The notes: a model not told the origin generated them from the letters alone. A stretch of DNA of 64,000 bases from Zoroaster sp. YZ-2022 (GCA_029582265.1 CM055817.1:26158258-26222257), one strand, 5' to 3'; positions 46,989 through 58,491 are shown, counted from the stretch's first letter. A program made the numbers and translations.

Positions 46989-48051
46989 GGAAAAACTCAC
47001 GGGGTCACGACACAGCAAACTAATTGTAGATCAAATCCAAAATTTCTGTTCTGATTGTTTAATTACCACCAAACACTAATTAAATAGGGTAGTCCCATGA
47101 GGCAACTCTACAAAATTGCGCTATTTACCAGGTAAGAATAACGTCTGTCTAATACCCGCTAAACTTAAGGATTTACTATATAATGGGCAATAATCAAAAT
47201 GACAACCCTAGATCCTGATCAATTAGCGAGTGTTAAGCCCTAAGGCCTGGAGGATTTAAATATCCCAACAGTTCGTACGTAAAAGTTCGTTCTGCAGTTC
47301 CAGCTCGTATAAATGAACAGTTAGATCCCACCTGTGGGTTTCAAGATGGATGTCACACCCTGGTGAATCACTGTTGGCCAGCCATGTCTTCCTGCGTAAC
47401 ACGGTAGCCGCCCGGTAATCCAAAGGAAGCCTTTGTGTAGATCTAGAGCTGTTCCAACCCTGGGTTACGCCGATATGGTAGTCCCGTTCACTTTGGCTTT
47501 GGCAGAGATGAAACCGAGAGCCTCACGGCCTCTCGCCTCGGTCGATCATCATAACCAAATCTCAAATTAAGTATAATCAGTATGTCTTGCCTAGCAGAAT
47601 AGCAATCGAGGAGATCTGTCCGAGCTTCACAGCAAATTTGCAGAGCAAAAATATCTGCTTTAATTGCCGTTCAAGAATTTGTCGCACTCTCGCTTTTGTT
47701 TTTTACGCCGGATTTTAAAAATAAAAAATCACTAATATCTCAATCTGGATATGCTCTGGGAACCGGCTACTGCTTGTATACCAAGTCTAGAATTCCTGGA
47801 ATCTGCCCCGCCTAGCCAAAACAAAGCTCGCCTGAGTATATCGTGTCGTTCATACCCAGCATGCCCCACGCGCAGAGCACATGATGCAACACTTATTCAA
47901 AACTCCCGCGAAGAAAGAAAATAAAAACCAACCCTTACCACTTGACCAATTGACTATGACCATTCAACCTTGCGAGACATGCAGACTTTACTGCAAATTA
48001 GACTTGTACTAGTCCACAGTTAATAAAATAAAATAAAAGGACATCGTGACA
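46913..48051 (+). mobile_element. Solo LTR, 1,139 bp, with 5-bp target duplication
   Basis: Starts TGTCA and ends TGACA (inverted 5-bp ends with TG...CA) and is flanked by GTCAC on both sides (46908-46912 and 48052-48056). Unit A at 38029-38033 has one GTCAC followed directly by ATAGATC, the empty site. On the plus strand it has GTATAAAT near 47308 and AATAAAATAAAATAAAA at 48022, giving the likely sense direction. A (TA)n run lies at 46957-46985. No coding region. A solo LTR arises by recombination between the two LTRs of a full element. LTR family not identified. Confidence 0.85.
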
Positions 48052-49607
48052 GTCACATAGATCACCAGAGGGCGCTATAACCAGCAACATTTGGGATCAC
48101 ATTATTATTGAATGTTGTATCAAAAAGAATTTATTTATATACCATTTGAATGTAATTGCGGCCATCTCTTATTCCGATAATTCATTTGAAGTGGTCACAT
48201 GACTCAATGTTAGCCAGTTCAGAGTTTGAAAGTTGACAACAAACCGAAAAACACTTATTAAATGTCTTAGAGTATCAACAAATCTAGTATGTTTTGCAAA
48301 ACAGTGGTAATTCAATTGGACATGTTCGAAATAAACGGTTGCCACGGCAACCAAGAACACCATGTTCGTTGATTTTTGCGTAAGATGGTGCCAAAGAATA
48401 GTTAGTAAAAGTGAAAGAAAATTTCAACGTGATCTCTAAGAGCTTCGCAAGTAGAGTAAACATTTGAGAAAAATATAATCAAATGACAATAAACGAAGAG
48501 TTTCAAGATGCTTGGGATGTACTCCAAACATTCTAAGTCAGTTTAACAATTTTGGGAATTGTTTACATTAAATGAGTTGACAGTTAATGTTTGTTTATTT
48601 TTGTCAACTTTTAATTTGTATTCTCTACAATAAACAATAAACTAATATTCCACAGTCAACAAAACACAAATAATTCATTTTCTAGATACTAATTCATTAA
48701 ACAATCGGTTACAAATGTATTGCTGAGATTAAATAGTTTATTGCTTACACAATTATAATATTTTATTGACTGAACGTTCGAGAACATTATACATGATAAT
48801 AAATTGTTTTAAAAGCAATTTAGTCCGTTCTCATTAACAGAGTGCAATAATCTGAAACTTTCACACGATTGTACCTAACCATATCAGGCCTTGGGGGGTG
48901 TGTGTGTGTGTGGGGGGGGGGGGGTATGACCCATATGGTATTATTATTGTTTTAATTTGTGTTATATCTTCAGAACGCATTAACCGATTACACTTTTCTT
49001 AACTATTCGTCCACCTGAGTTGTCACTTTTTAGTGATACTACCAGATTTGTTTAGAGTAAAAGACATTGATATGTATTTTCTTAAATGTTTAGTTTCACA
49101 AGATCGATCAAATGAAGCCATGAAAACTTCATAGAGGTCACCGTTAGTGGGCGCTCTACCAATTTTTGTGTACATTTTCCTCAACTTTCTTAAGTTAAAT
49201 TCGTTGGCCATGGCATTTGGTAGAAATATTGTCTTTCATACAATCAACGATATGACGTCACTTTGATCACCGCTTGAGGACGCTATGAGTAAAATGTGTT
49301 TGTTTTCTTTCGAAAATTATGATATTTGTGTAGACTTTGACCCAATAAAGTACAATAAAGGCAAGTAATACATTTATATATCGAGCAAATAAATTCTGAA
49401 AACCTTTAAAAATATAAAATATTGCATTTAAACGTAATGGCGGCCATATTGGATTTCCACGACTCAATGGTGTCCAAAGGTGTCCAGTTCAAAGTTGAAC
49501 AAATCCATAAAAAATATTAAATGTCATACAATATCAAAAATCTAGTATTTTTAACAAAGTGTTAATTCTATTGTACCTGTTCAAAATAAACTCTAGCCAT
49601 GGTAACC

Positions 49608-49880
49608 TGTGTCCTTGAGCAAGACACTTAACCATAATTGCTTCTCTCCACCCAGGGGTTAATGGGTACCTGTGAAGGCAGAGATGGTTTGCTCTCTATG
49701 CGCTAGAAATGGCAGCAATTGAGCTGTATACTCCCCAGGGAGCTGAGATGGTTTCAGGAATGATTTATGAGCCTTATGAGCCTTATGAGCAGGGATAATA
49801 ATATAATGCGCCTTGAGCGCCACTTAGTTGGTGGATACGTGCGCTATATAAATCTATACATTATTATTATTATTATTATT
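49608..49880 (+). mobile_element. SINE 3' part inserted in unit B only
   Basis: TGTGTCCTTGAGCAAGACAC, CCACCCAGGGGTTAATGGGT, GCGCCTTGAGCGCCACTTAG, GTGCGCTATATAAATC and an (ATT)n tail. Unit A at 39551-39567 (GGTAACCATTATCTAAG) is the empty site; net insertion about 270 bp. The tRNA-related head is missing and no clear target duplication is visible. Confidence 0.85.
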
Positions 49881-50325
49881 ATCTAAGTTTTTTTTTACAT
49901 CAGGGGTACCATAGAATAGTTAGGAAGAGTCATAGATATTTCCGCGTGATCGCACACAGCGTTCTGTAAATATTATACATATCATTGGGGATAGCTATAA
50001 TAAAAACGGTACACCTGCCAGCCCTTTTAGGAAAAGTCAAACACTGATTATTATAAAATTATTTAAAATAATATAACTTGATAACTTGACGTTGGCACAA
50101 ATCATCATAAGAATGTGCTCTCATTTTAGAGAAATCGCGAACAAATAATATTCAAAAAAGTGCAAAAACAATGCTAACTTGCAACTATTGGTTGTTGAAT
50201 GCATATCTTAATTCAAAGAAAGAAGGCATACTCATAGAAGCAGTCTGGTCGACAAATCCAATGTTTTAACCTTCCCTTTTAAGCACTAGATACAAGGCTA
50301 TCAACATGTCATATGCCAAAATAGT

Positions 50326-50774
50326 ATACATCTTCCCCCAACCCCCCAAAACCTCCAAATTTTGGCCGGTTCCATACAGGTATTATAATGAGCTCATTAT
50401 CTGCCAGATCCTAGTAGCCAAACAAAGAGATCACTTAACTCAGGAGTTAATCCCCCGTTAACCCATGTGGGCCTGGTAGATACACAAATAAACAGCAACC
50501 ACAACTTAACTAATACTATAATCCCATGACAATAGCTATCACTGGACAGCTGGACTCTTCTATTGTAGTGTTCAGAGAGTGTAAACCTGGCAGGAACTGT
50601 CCAAAAATAGTGTATAAATGGAGGTTGCGGGAAGATGTCCTCCCTAAAGGGACAATATCGTCATGATCAGAGCACACATTCGAGAAGGCATGGAATTGGT
50701 GTCCTAGTTTTAGATCTAATACTAGGAAACCGAGTCATACTCTGACGAAAGTCTGCTCTGATTTTGACGATATG
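50326..50774. mobile_element. Two abutting MITEs, unit B
   Basis: Counterpart of 40612-41065 with the same junction (GTCCTCCCTAAAGGGACAAT). Confidence 0.75.
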
Positions 50775-50861
50775 AAGCTGCTTGTTATAATTATAACGTA
50801 GGATTTGAGGCTTTGCACGGTGGAGATAGATGTACTTGAGTTATTTTAGGTACAACCATGT

Positions 50862-51036
50862 TAATGATCTCTTTTGGGAAAAAGTGATGGCTCTGAGAGG
50901 AGCCGGTTGGTTTGTTCTCAACGTTTCGACCAGTCTGCTCTAGATGACGATGACGATGACTAGAGCGGACTAGTCGAAATGTTGAGAACAACCAACCGGC
51001 TCTTCTGATCAGAGCCATCACTTTTCCCAAAAAGAT
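50862..51036. repeat. Long palindrome, unit B
   Basis: Same structure as 41150-41336 with a few substitutions and one-base indels. Confidence 0.85.
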
Positions 51037-51378
51037 ATCATTACATTGTGTACCCGAAAGAACTCAGAACATATAATTAGAGCACTATACACATTAATTG
51101 AATGTCGCATGACATATATAATAGACATATTTAATGTCGCAACACATTACAATTTACAAATGTATTATTTACACAACAAAGTTAACATTGTGCTATATAT
51201 ATATATTGGAGCTTTCTAGCGGTGAAATTGCAACCAGTGTATTGATGATAGCCATTTTGGCGCCAAGTGAGTGTTGTGTATATATAATGCGTGTATATCA
51301 TGCTACTGCGTGCACGTGTACATCTGACATGAGCGATGCACAGATAACTTATATTGTAAATAAAATTAATGTTTTAAC

Positions 51379-51878
51379 NNNNNNNNNNNNNNNNNNNNNN
51401 NNNNNNNNNNNNNNNNNNNNNNNNNNNNNNNNNNNNNNNNNNNNNNNNNNNNNNNNNNNNNNNNNNNNNNNNNNNNNNNNNNNNNNNNNNNNNNNNNNNN
51501 NNNNNNNNNNNNNNNNNNNNNNNNNNNNNNNNNNNNNNNNNNNNNNNNNNNNNNNNNNNNNNNNNNNNNNNNNNNNNNNNNNNNNNNNNNNNNNNNNNNN
51601 NNNNNNNNNNNNNNNNNNNNNNNNNNNNNNNNNNNNNNNNNNNNNNNNNNNNNNNNNNNNNNNNNNNNNNNNNNNNNNNNNNNNNNNNNNNNNNNNNNNN
51701 NNNNNNNNNNNNNNNNNNNNNNNNNNNNNNNNNNNNNNNNNNNNNNNNNNNNNNNNNNNNNNNNNNNNNNNNNNNNNNNNNNNNNNNNNNNNNNNNNNNN
51801 NNNNNNNNNNNNNNNNNNNNNNNNNNNNNNNNNNNNNNNNNNNNNNNNNNNNNNNNNNNNNNNNNNNNNNNNNNNNNN
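51379..51878. other. Assembly gap of exactly 500 N
   Basis: A round 500-N run marks a scaffold join of unknown true size. It interrupts the right edge of duplication unit B. Long reading frames across it are meaningless. Confidence 0.99.
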
Positions 51879-52110
51879 AGTAGTCCTTATAGGCAATACA
51901 CATAAGATGAGTTTTAACTTTTTCTTCAGAAGGAGTCAACAGATTGAGATTCACGAAATGTACAAGAGGTAAAATCATTCCAAAGGCATGGAACCACAAC
52001 GCTAAAGATCATCACCCCAGGTATTGTTTGACTTTGTTCCAGCCAGCAAATCTTTTGCACTGGAACGTAACTTGCAGGGGCATAACGTTTCAACAAAGTT
52101 GAAGATATAT
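51879..52110 (-). mobile_element. CR1/L2-like LINE fragment running into the gap
   Basis: Minus-strand blocks in shifting frames: LRSSAKDLLAGTKSNNTWGD, FSVVVPCLWND, PLVHFVNLNLLTPSEEKVKT and HLMCIAYKDY, the C-terminal region of a CR1/L2-like protein. The 3' end is lost in the N gap. Confidence 0.7.
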
Positions 52111-52378
52111 ATAATGGTGCACAATCGTTCAAAGATTTGAAAACGACTAAGCAATATTTTATAAATAATACAATATGATATTAGCAAGCTCAATGCAGGC
52201 AATCACCTAATTCTCTATTTATTTAAAATTTTATTATGATTTTTGAAATTATTATTACTTTTTATGATTCTTTTAAATCTCCCTCGAAAGGGGAAATGTT
52301 ATCCTCATAACTATGTGAGGCCAAGGCACATATACACACTCACACACTAAGGGAGGAGGGCCAAGGGAGTCATGTTAG

Positions 52379-52719
52379 CAGCCAAGCCTTTTGAGAAGCT
52401 CCCGGCCAGGCTCCAGGCTCGCCCAGGCCCATATAATCTTCTAGCTGGAGCACAAAAGACCGCTTTACTAATTAATAGATATCAAATAGCTTCAATTGTT
52501 AACGCAGACTTTACTGACACCTCAGCTGGTACATTTCTGGTTCCCAACTGCAGCCATTATAAGGAGCTCTAATTGGCTGGGCAATAGGCCCTCCAGAAGC
52601 TCAGTGTTATGTTGATTGGCAGGTACTTTTATTGTTACAGAATTAGGGCTAAAAAGACAGATTAAGAGTGCCAGGTCGCTCTAGGCCTGGCTACAGTAGT
52701 TTCTCAAAAGGCTTGGCTG
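52379..52719. mobile_element. MITE with perfect 19-bp inverted ends
   Basis: CAGCCAAGCCTTTTGAGAA (52379-52397) and TTCTCAAAAGGCTTGGCTG (52701-52719) are exact inverse copies. CAG...CTG ends recall hAT-type elements, but no 8-bp target duplication is visible. Interior non-coding and GC-richer than surroundings. Confidence 0.8.
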
Positions 52720-53044
52720 TACCACAACAATCATTCAAAGAACTTGAAAAACGATAACGATGTAGTTCCTTTATGCTGAAACTACTTCTACCGATCATGC
52801 TAATATGTTTGTATGATTTTTTATAATAATAACAATGATAATCATTTCGGTTTGCGGCAACACCATGTGTTTACCTCAACTATCCTAAGTGATGTACATG
52901 CACTCTCAAAATAACCTTTATCACACAGCTCGTATATTTTCTCCAAATATTATTCTATCTGATGACGTTTTGTTTGATCCCATTTCATTACATTAACTGA
53001 GAAACAGGTTAAGCAACTTGTCCAGTAAATCTACAAAAGAAGTT

Positions 53045-54876
53045 CCTTTGTTACCTTGATCCAATGCCAACTAAGCTAGTCAGTGATTGTCTTGATGTTT
53101 CTGCATGCCAGTGCTTACCAGTATCATAAATTTGTCTCATTGGTTCTGGCGTTTTTCCTGACTCGCTGGAAAGAGGACTGGTTATTCCTTTGTTAAAGAA
53201 GCATAACCTTAACTCTTGACCCAGTTTTAGAAAATTACCGACCAATCACCAACTTGCAGTTTTTGTCTAAAACTTACTGAGAGTGCAGTGTGCTCAAATT
53301 AATAATCATATGGCTGAGGCATTCAATATTTCCACCATTTCAAATCGGTAGTGGAAACATCACAGTACAGAGACGGCCCTTTTGAAGGTAAAAAAGAATG
53401 ACATACTTTTGAAGATTAATTCTCAGCATGTAACATTACTTGTTTTATTAGATCTTAGTGCCGCCGCATACCATTGGTCATACAATTTTGCTGGAACGCC
53501 TTCAGTCAAAGCTTAGGATATCCGGCTTGGCGCTCGATTATTTGCATCTACTTGTCTTCCAGAAGCCAGCAGGGTGTCTATAGATGGGACCTTGTCAGAT
53601 AGTTTCAGGAAACTTGACGGGTGTTCCCCTCAGGATCATGTCTGGGTCCACTGCTTTCACCATCTATGCTTCTAGGTTGTTTGATATTACTGAGTGCCAT
53701 CTGCCAAATTCTCATTGTTATGCAGATGACACACAGTTGTACATAAGCTTTAAACCTGACGATACAAACAGTCAGTTGGAAGCCGTAACGGCAATGGAGA
53801 GATGTATTCAAGACATCAGGCAATGGATGATTCATGATAGGCTTATGATCAATGATTAACATTCCCAGCCTCACTGTGGGGACATCTGACATTCTTCCCA
53901 ATTCATGTGTTAGGAATTTGGGATCATGGTTCGACTCACAGTTGACTATGAATATTCATATTACTAAGGCTTGTTCAGCTGCTTTTTTTTCATCTGCATA
54001 ACATTAGAAGTATTAGTAAATTTTTATCTCGTGAGACTCTATTGACTTTAATCCATGCTTTTGTTACCAGTCGAATGGATCATTGTAACAGCTTATTGTA
54101 CGGTCTACCGAAAAGTCAATTAGCCAAACTACAACGAGTCCAGAATGCTGCGGCCAAACTTGTGTTGCATTGGTTACCTGTTTCGTTTAGGATTAATTTA
54201 AACATTATTTTGTTAACTTTCAAGGCACTCCATGGTTTATCTCCATTGTACATAAAAAATCTCATTAGTGTTAACAAAGGTTCCCGTTATAATCTCAGGT
54301 CAAGTAGTAATGGTCTTGTTTTAGAGTACCCTAAGGGCAAGATGCTTGCTACGCTGGGTGCTAGAGCATTTTCATCAGCAGCCCAGTGCTGGAATACATT
54401 CTTCCGCATCACATTCGCAATGAACATACACTTGATTCTTTTAAACGTAAGATTAAAACATACCTTTTTTAATAAACCCTTTTTTAAATTATTTTTCCTC
54501 CTTTCTTTTAATTGTACTTTTGATGAGAACCAAGCCAGTTGGAAGCTATATTCCTTTAATTAGTATAGTAGGTTAAAGGCGTCTGTCTCCTGGAAAGATC
54601 GAGACATCACCGATGCCAGTGGGGTACATTGACATACAGATCCTCCTCGGCGGGACAGATGTAATAACCCCCCATACTGAGGTTTGGGAGCTGGCTTGGC
54701 AACCTCATCTGTTCTGACTTAATTTTAAAAAATTCAAAAATGTGATTTGTCATTAATTTCTTGTTTTTATTTATATCTGTTTATTTAATGGCGTGTTTAT
54801 TTTTGTTATGCGCTTTTGATCATTTTTAAATGGAAACAGCGCAATAGAAAATGTTTAATTTATTATTATTATTATA
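53045..54876 (+). mobile_element. CR1/L2-like LINE, decayed, 5' truncated
   Basis: Plus-strand reverse-transcriptase remnants in order: VFPDSLERGLVIPLLKKHN (about 53150), TALLKVKKNDILLKINSQHV, LLVLLDLSAA (53450), CYADDTQLYISFKPDDTNSQ (53718), DIRQWMIHDRLMIND, FVTSRMDHCNSLLYGLPK and LAKLQRVQNAAAKLV (54058-54165), LHWLPVSFRI and GARAFSSAAQCWN (54358). Catalytic YADD is intact, but many frameshifts, stops and a deletion of the ITPVLKSL block make it inactive. It ends GCGCAATAGAAAATG followed by (TTA)n at about 54865. Confidence 0.88.
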
Positions 54877-55184
54877 GTTACCTAAAAGTTGCAAGACATA
54901 CAAAAAAACAAAATGAAAAATATATTAACAGTGTTTCTTTGATTTCTGTAAAACGTATTTAGCATTTACTGTGATTATATTTTCAAAGGTTTATGATATA
55001 TAGTTTTATGATATATTTCTTGAAAACGAGTTGAAATGAACTGATGTAACCAAATACCAATAATGTACCTTCCATTTAACATATTATTTTAATATCATCT
55101 GAAATATAATTTTTGTTAATGGCTTTTGTGTATCCAAATTAATAGTTAAATGTTCAGCATCTTTGATTATTTGATTGTCAGCAT

Positions 55185-55958
55185 TTACAATGTTGTATCA
55201 AGAGATCCACTTGAATACAGATTTGTTATCTGACGATGAGTCAGGAGACCGTCATACACCATCAGGTCGCTGTATGCAGCAGACCCGCCATATTTAATGG
55301 GTGATTCGGTAGGACATGAGTTGCTCATACCCATATACAAGTTAGTGCAGCCATCTGCGGCAGTTCCAGTATAATTTGTGAACCCGTTCCTATTTATCAT
55401 TTCCCCATTGACGAATAACTGCTTAACATGTGTTTGAGCAAAGTCACTTTAAGAGTCAATCCGTTAAAGTGAGATGAAACCTACTGATTTTGTGTGGTAT
55501 TTTAGATTGGTCATATGTTTTGAGTTACCTTACGTTTGTCCGGTGCGGCCTACCGCTATAAAGGAGAAGTTGCTTTTTGAGCTTTGTACAAACAAGCAAT
55601 TCCTTCTTGCCCTTCGTGTTTGTCCCCAGAACTTATGTAATACCTTTCACCAGTGAAGCCTGATGATCGTATTGATCTTCAGCCAAAGAGACCATGTCAT
55701 CACTTTGAGGAATTCCACAGTTACCACCCGGATCAGAGATACAACTCCTGAAATCCCCTAGATCCAGGTAGACCTCGCCTCTGCATATACAGCGCATGCG
55801 TGATGAAGCTTCGTCTGGGGCGGGAAACCATCTTCACCACAGGCTCCGGTTCCCTGCAATTTGTTAACCATCGCTACTTACCGCAGTGCGTTTGCATGAT
55901 GTATCATTACCTGTGTCACCAAAGGTCAGTTTGAGAATCGGCGAGGGTGCTTCTGTAC
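55185..55958 (-). pseudogene. Gene C LamG-like exon, broken
   Basis: Homologous to the intact exon at 21188-21933. Acceptor TTTCTTTAG at 55959 and phase fit gene C exon 2 (57590), across a 1.63-kb intron. It reads TEAPSPILKLTFGDTGNDTS, then a TAA after SSDG, and several single-base indels follow (for example near 55830, 55800 and 55700). The last part is open and matches well: GCTNLYMGMSN, YGGSAAYSDLMVYDGLL, stop at 55185. Unless these are consensus errors in the assembly, gene C cannot make a full LamG domain. Confidence 0.82.
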
Positions 55959-56365
55959 CTAAAGAAAGATGATAAAAATAACCTTCAAATAATAGCTATA
56001 GAAATACAAAACATTCATAAAGTGCCCAATCCATGCAAACATAATCCAATGTGTTTAATAAACAATATAAACATAACAAGACAAATACAGAATGGCAAAT
56101 ATGAACCCATAAGAAATTTACAGGCAAAAATATAACCAAACACAAACAAGTCAAATGGGACCCTCAACAAATTAACAGGCTAAAAAATATACAAATAACC
56201 ACGTAAAGAAAAATGACACATTTACAGGCAATTTTTTTAAATTGTTCAGAACGGGAGTAAATCCGAGTGTGATGGGGGTATATATTCCATACTTTTTCAT
56301 TCAAATTTCATCCCCAAATAAATCACTGTTGATAGGATTCACAAAGAGGCAAGTTTACTTCTACA

Positions 56366-56890
56366 GGGTGGTTAAAAAAAAGTTAACCCAAGTTTAAGGT
56401 GATTGTTCACCCACCTCCTACAAATCCAGAGAATTTGTGTTTACCTGGTGTTGATGAGTAGGGTTTTAGAAATAATCATGAAAACATGCTAGGTCTAGCT
56501 GAGTTGGATCTCAAGATATGGCCCATTACAGATGGTATGTACAAAACTGGCTTGTCCACGGGAGCTTCTTAACTTTAGTTTCTGTCTTCAACATGCTGCC
56601 CTTGGTTTGCAATACATGTGAGAGTCCTGTCTTGCATGTGTTGCACTGCATGTTGCGTTAGGCGTTTATTGTCCTTGGAGGGCCTTCGCTGTACACATTT
56701 GATTTGACATCGCCCCAAAGCCAAAAATCTTCCGGAGTGATGAGGTCAGGTAATAATCTCCTGTGGACAAGCCAGTTTTGTACATGCCATCTGTAATGGG
56801 CCATATCTTGAGATCCAATTCAGCTACACCTAGCATTTTGTCATGATTATTTCATATAAAAACCCTACTCATCAACACTAGGTAAACACA
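56366..56890. mobile_element. Mariner-like foldback with transposase remnant
   Basis: Two ~125-bp inverted arms (56441-56568 and 56757-56883; for example GGACAAGCCAGTTTTGTACA and inverse) around a 190-bp centre. The minus strand of the centre reads PDLITPEDFWLWGDVKSNVY, the C-terminal signature of mariner/IS630-type transposases (PDLTPxDFFLWGxLK), then stops. It begins ACAGGGTGGTTAAAAAAAAG, like a mariner terminus. The element lies in intron 2 of gene C. Confidence 0.7.
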
Positions 56891-57589
56891 TATTATATGT
56901 GCAATTTTGCCTATTATAGATTCGTGATATCTCCTATCATCATAAAACTATTGAAACTCATGAAATCTTTCCTTGAATACATACAAACACATGTTAATGC
57001 ATATTTACTATTTTCTCGTTAACGACATGACGAAGTGACCTGAAACTTTCACAATGATTATATAGTATGAATGCATTTTAACAATGGTTTACAGGTCTCT
57101 TTCCATGAATTTAGCAAAACCAAATACTAAATACTTGGCCAAACTACATGGGTTGGATGCTTTATTCAAAATTTTATTTTCATTACATGTGACTAACTGC
57201 AATGCATTCTGGATAATCCAAATAAATATTTACTATACTTCAGTTTTTAGAATTTCACATATTATAATTTTAAACATGCTCACAAAATGTGTATTTAATT
57301 TTACTGAAATTTCCATTAACGAAATTTAAAACATTTACAGTTTTTGTTTATTCTTTACAAACAAAGTGCCTCAAATCAAATGAAATTAAACTTGTTAAAG
57401 TGAAGATTGTCTTATCAGAAGGAACAAAAATACCACATAATCATACATTAAGCTATTATTATTATAATTATGTTATTTATTTATTTATTTATTTATTTAG
57501 GTATTTTTTAAATCCTTATTTATCAACCACCACCAAATGGCTCATGAATGAATATGAAATTGTGCTCACATAAATCATAAATCACTTAC

Positions 57590-57799
57590 CACATTTCAGC
57601 CATTTTCGAATCTCTTTGGGGTCGCTGCTGATCAGAAAGGAGTCATAGTAGGTCACATTTAAGTGTCTACATGGTGTGTGAGTATTCATACCACCGGGTT
57701 GAATCTCGGTACACTGACATGGATGCTCAACTGGAATTAACCAGCGGTATATATTGTTTGAGTTGGGATCTGGTTTTCTTCCAATGGAACAGACCATAC
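57590..57799 (-). CDS. Gene C exon 2: cysteine-rich secreted module
   Basis: 210-nt exon, phase 1 at both ends, donor GTAAGT. Module as in genes A and B with its own changes: MVCSIGRKPDP, NNIYRWLIP, VEHPCQC, CRHLNVTYYDS, RKWLKC. Five cysteines and the NVT sequon are kept. Exon 1 lies only 309 bp upstream because the foldbacks found in introns of A and B are absent. The exon itself is intact although the LamG exon of this gene is broken, so it could still give a short secreted protein by reading into the donor (Gly-Lys-stop). Confidence 0.8.
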
Positions 57800-58108
57800 C
57801 TAAAATAAATAAATAACAAAATTTGACAAAATGTTACAATGTTGGTAAGTGAATAACAAGTCCCACATATCCAAATTTAATACCATACAGAGCAAACAAT
57901 TCTGTTTCATTGTCATATATTTTGTGTTAGGAATAATTAGTTAATATGTGGCATTAACGCATATTCTCTTTTAACATAACTTGTTGTAAATGTGCTTTAA
58001 TTATCAACTGTTGATATCAAGTTTGACTATGAGAGATCTGATAGACGAAGCAATTCTTCTATACATTAAATTAATAAAGGAAAAACAAAATTAAACTATC
58101 GAGTTTAC

Positions 58109-58172
58109 CTTCAGTATTATTCGCATGTAGGAAAAGCGACAGAACTGTGAGCATTCCAACAAAAAAAGCCAT
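58109..58172 (-). CDS. Gene C exon 1: signal peptide
   Basis: ATG 58172, 64 coding nt, donor GTAAAC (weaker than GTAAGT in A, B and D). Encodes MAFFVGMLTVLSLFLH and ANNTE. GACTTGAACAGC precedes the ATG twice (58182-58193 and 58201-58214), a small duplication of the conserved upstream motif. Confidence 0.8.
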
Positions 58173-58403
58173 TCTGAATGCTGTTCAAGTCACCAACATA
58201 GCTGTTCAAGTCACCTCTACGGCACAGGCATCAACATTATAGATTTAACTGAAATTGAGCATAATGATAATTATGCACACGAGACACTACTTATCAAGGC
58301 TTTGTTAACGAGCGACAATGCGTATACTATACATCTATTAGGCATGCGCAAATAAAACGCCCTTGTGTGACGATCATGGAAATGCTGTGGAAACGGACGT
58401 TTG

Positions 58404-58491
58404 GAGGGACAATACCGGGGATCAGCATAGCATGCAATCGGAGTGCTAGTTTTAGATTAACTCGGTGACTGAAAATAATACCACGTAAAGC
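58404..58491. mobile_element. Truncated MITE of the AAAGGGACA family
   Basis: GGAGGGACAATACCGGGGAT, GTGCTAGTTTTAGATTAACT and GAAAATAATACCAC match the left half of the 58614 copy. Confidence 0.6.

Larger units (their letters stand above)
42234..51372. repeat. Segmental duplication, unit B
   Basis: About 9.1 kb homologous to unit A. Unit B alone carries the solo LTR (46913-48051) and a SINE tail (49608-49880). It runs without a break into the 500-N assembly gap, so its right end is not resolved. Unit A homology ends at about 41655, close to the corresponding base. Confidence 0.92.

Noticed and set aside
47300..48030. Coding region inside the solo LTR
   Set aside because: No open frame of useful length and no gag/pol signature; only TATA-like and AATAAA-like words.
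51134..51999. Long open frames across the N run
   Set aside because: Unknown bases were read as open; the frames are meaningless.
55840..55890. Internal GTAAGT in the broken LamG exon as a real splice donor
   Set aside because: It arises from an indel in the codons equivalent to NVSS of the intact exon, so it is most likely coincidental.
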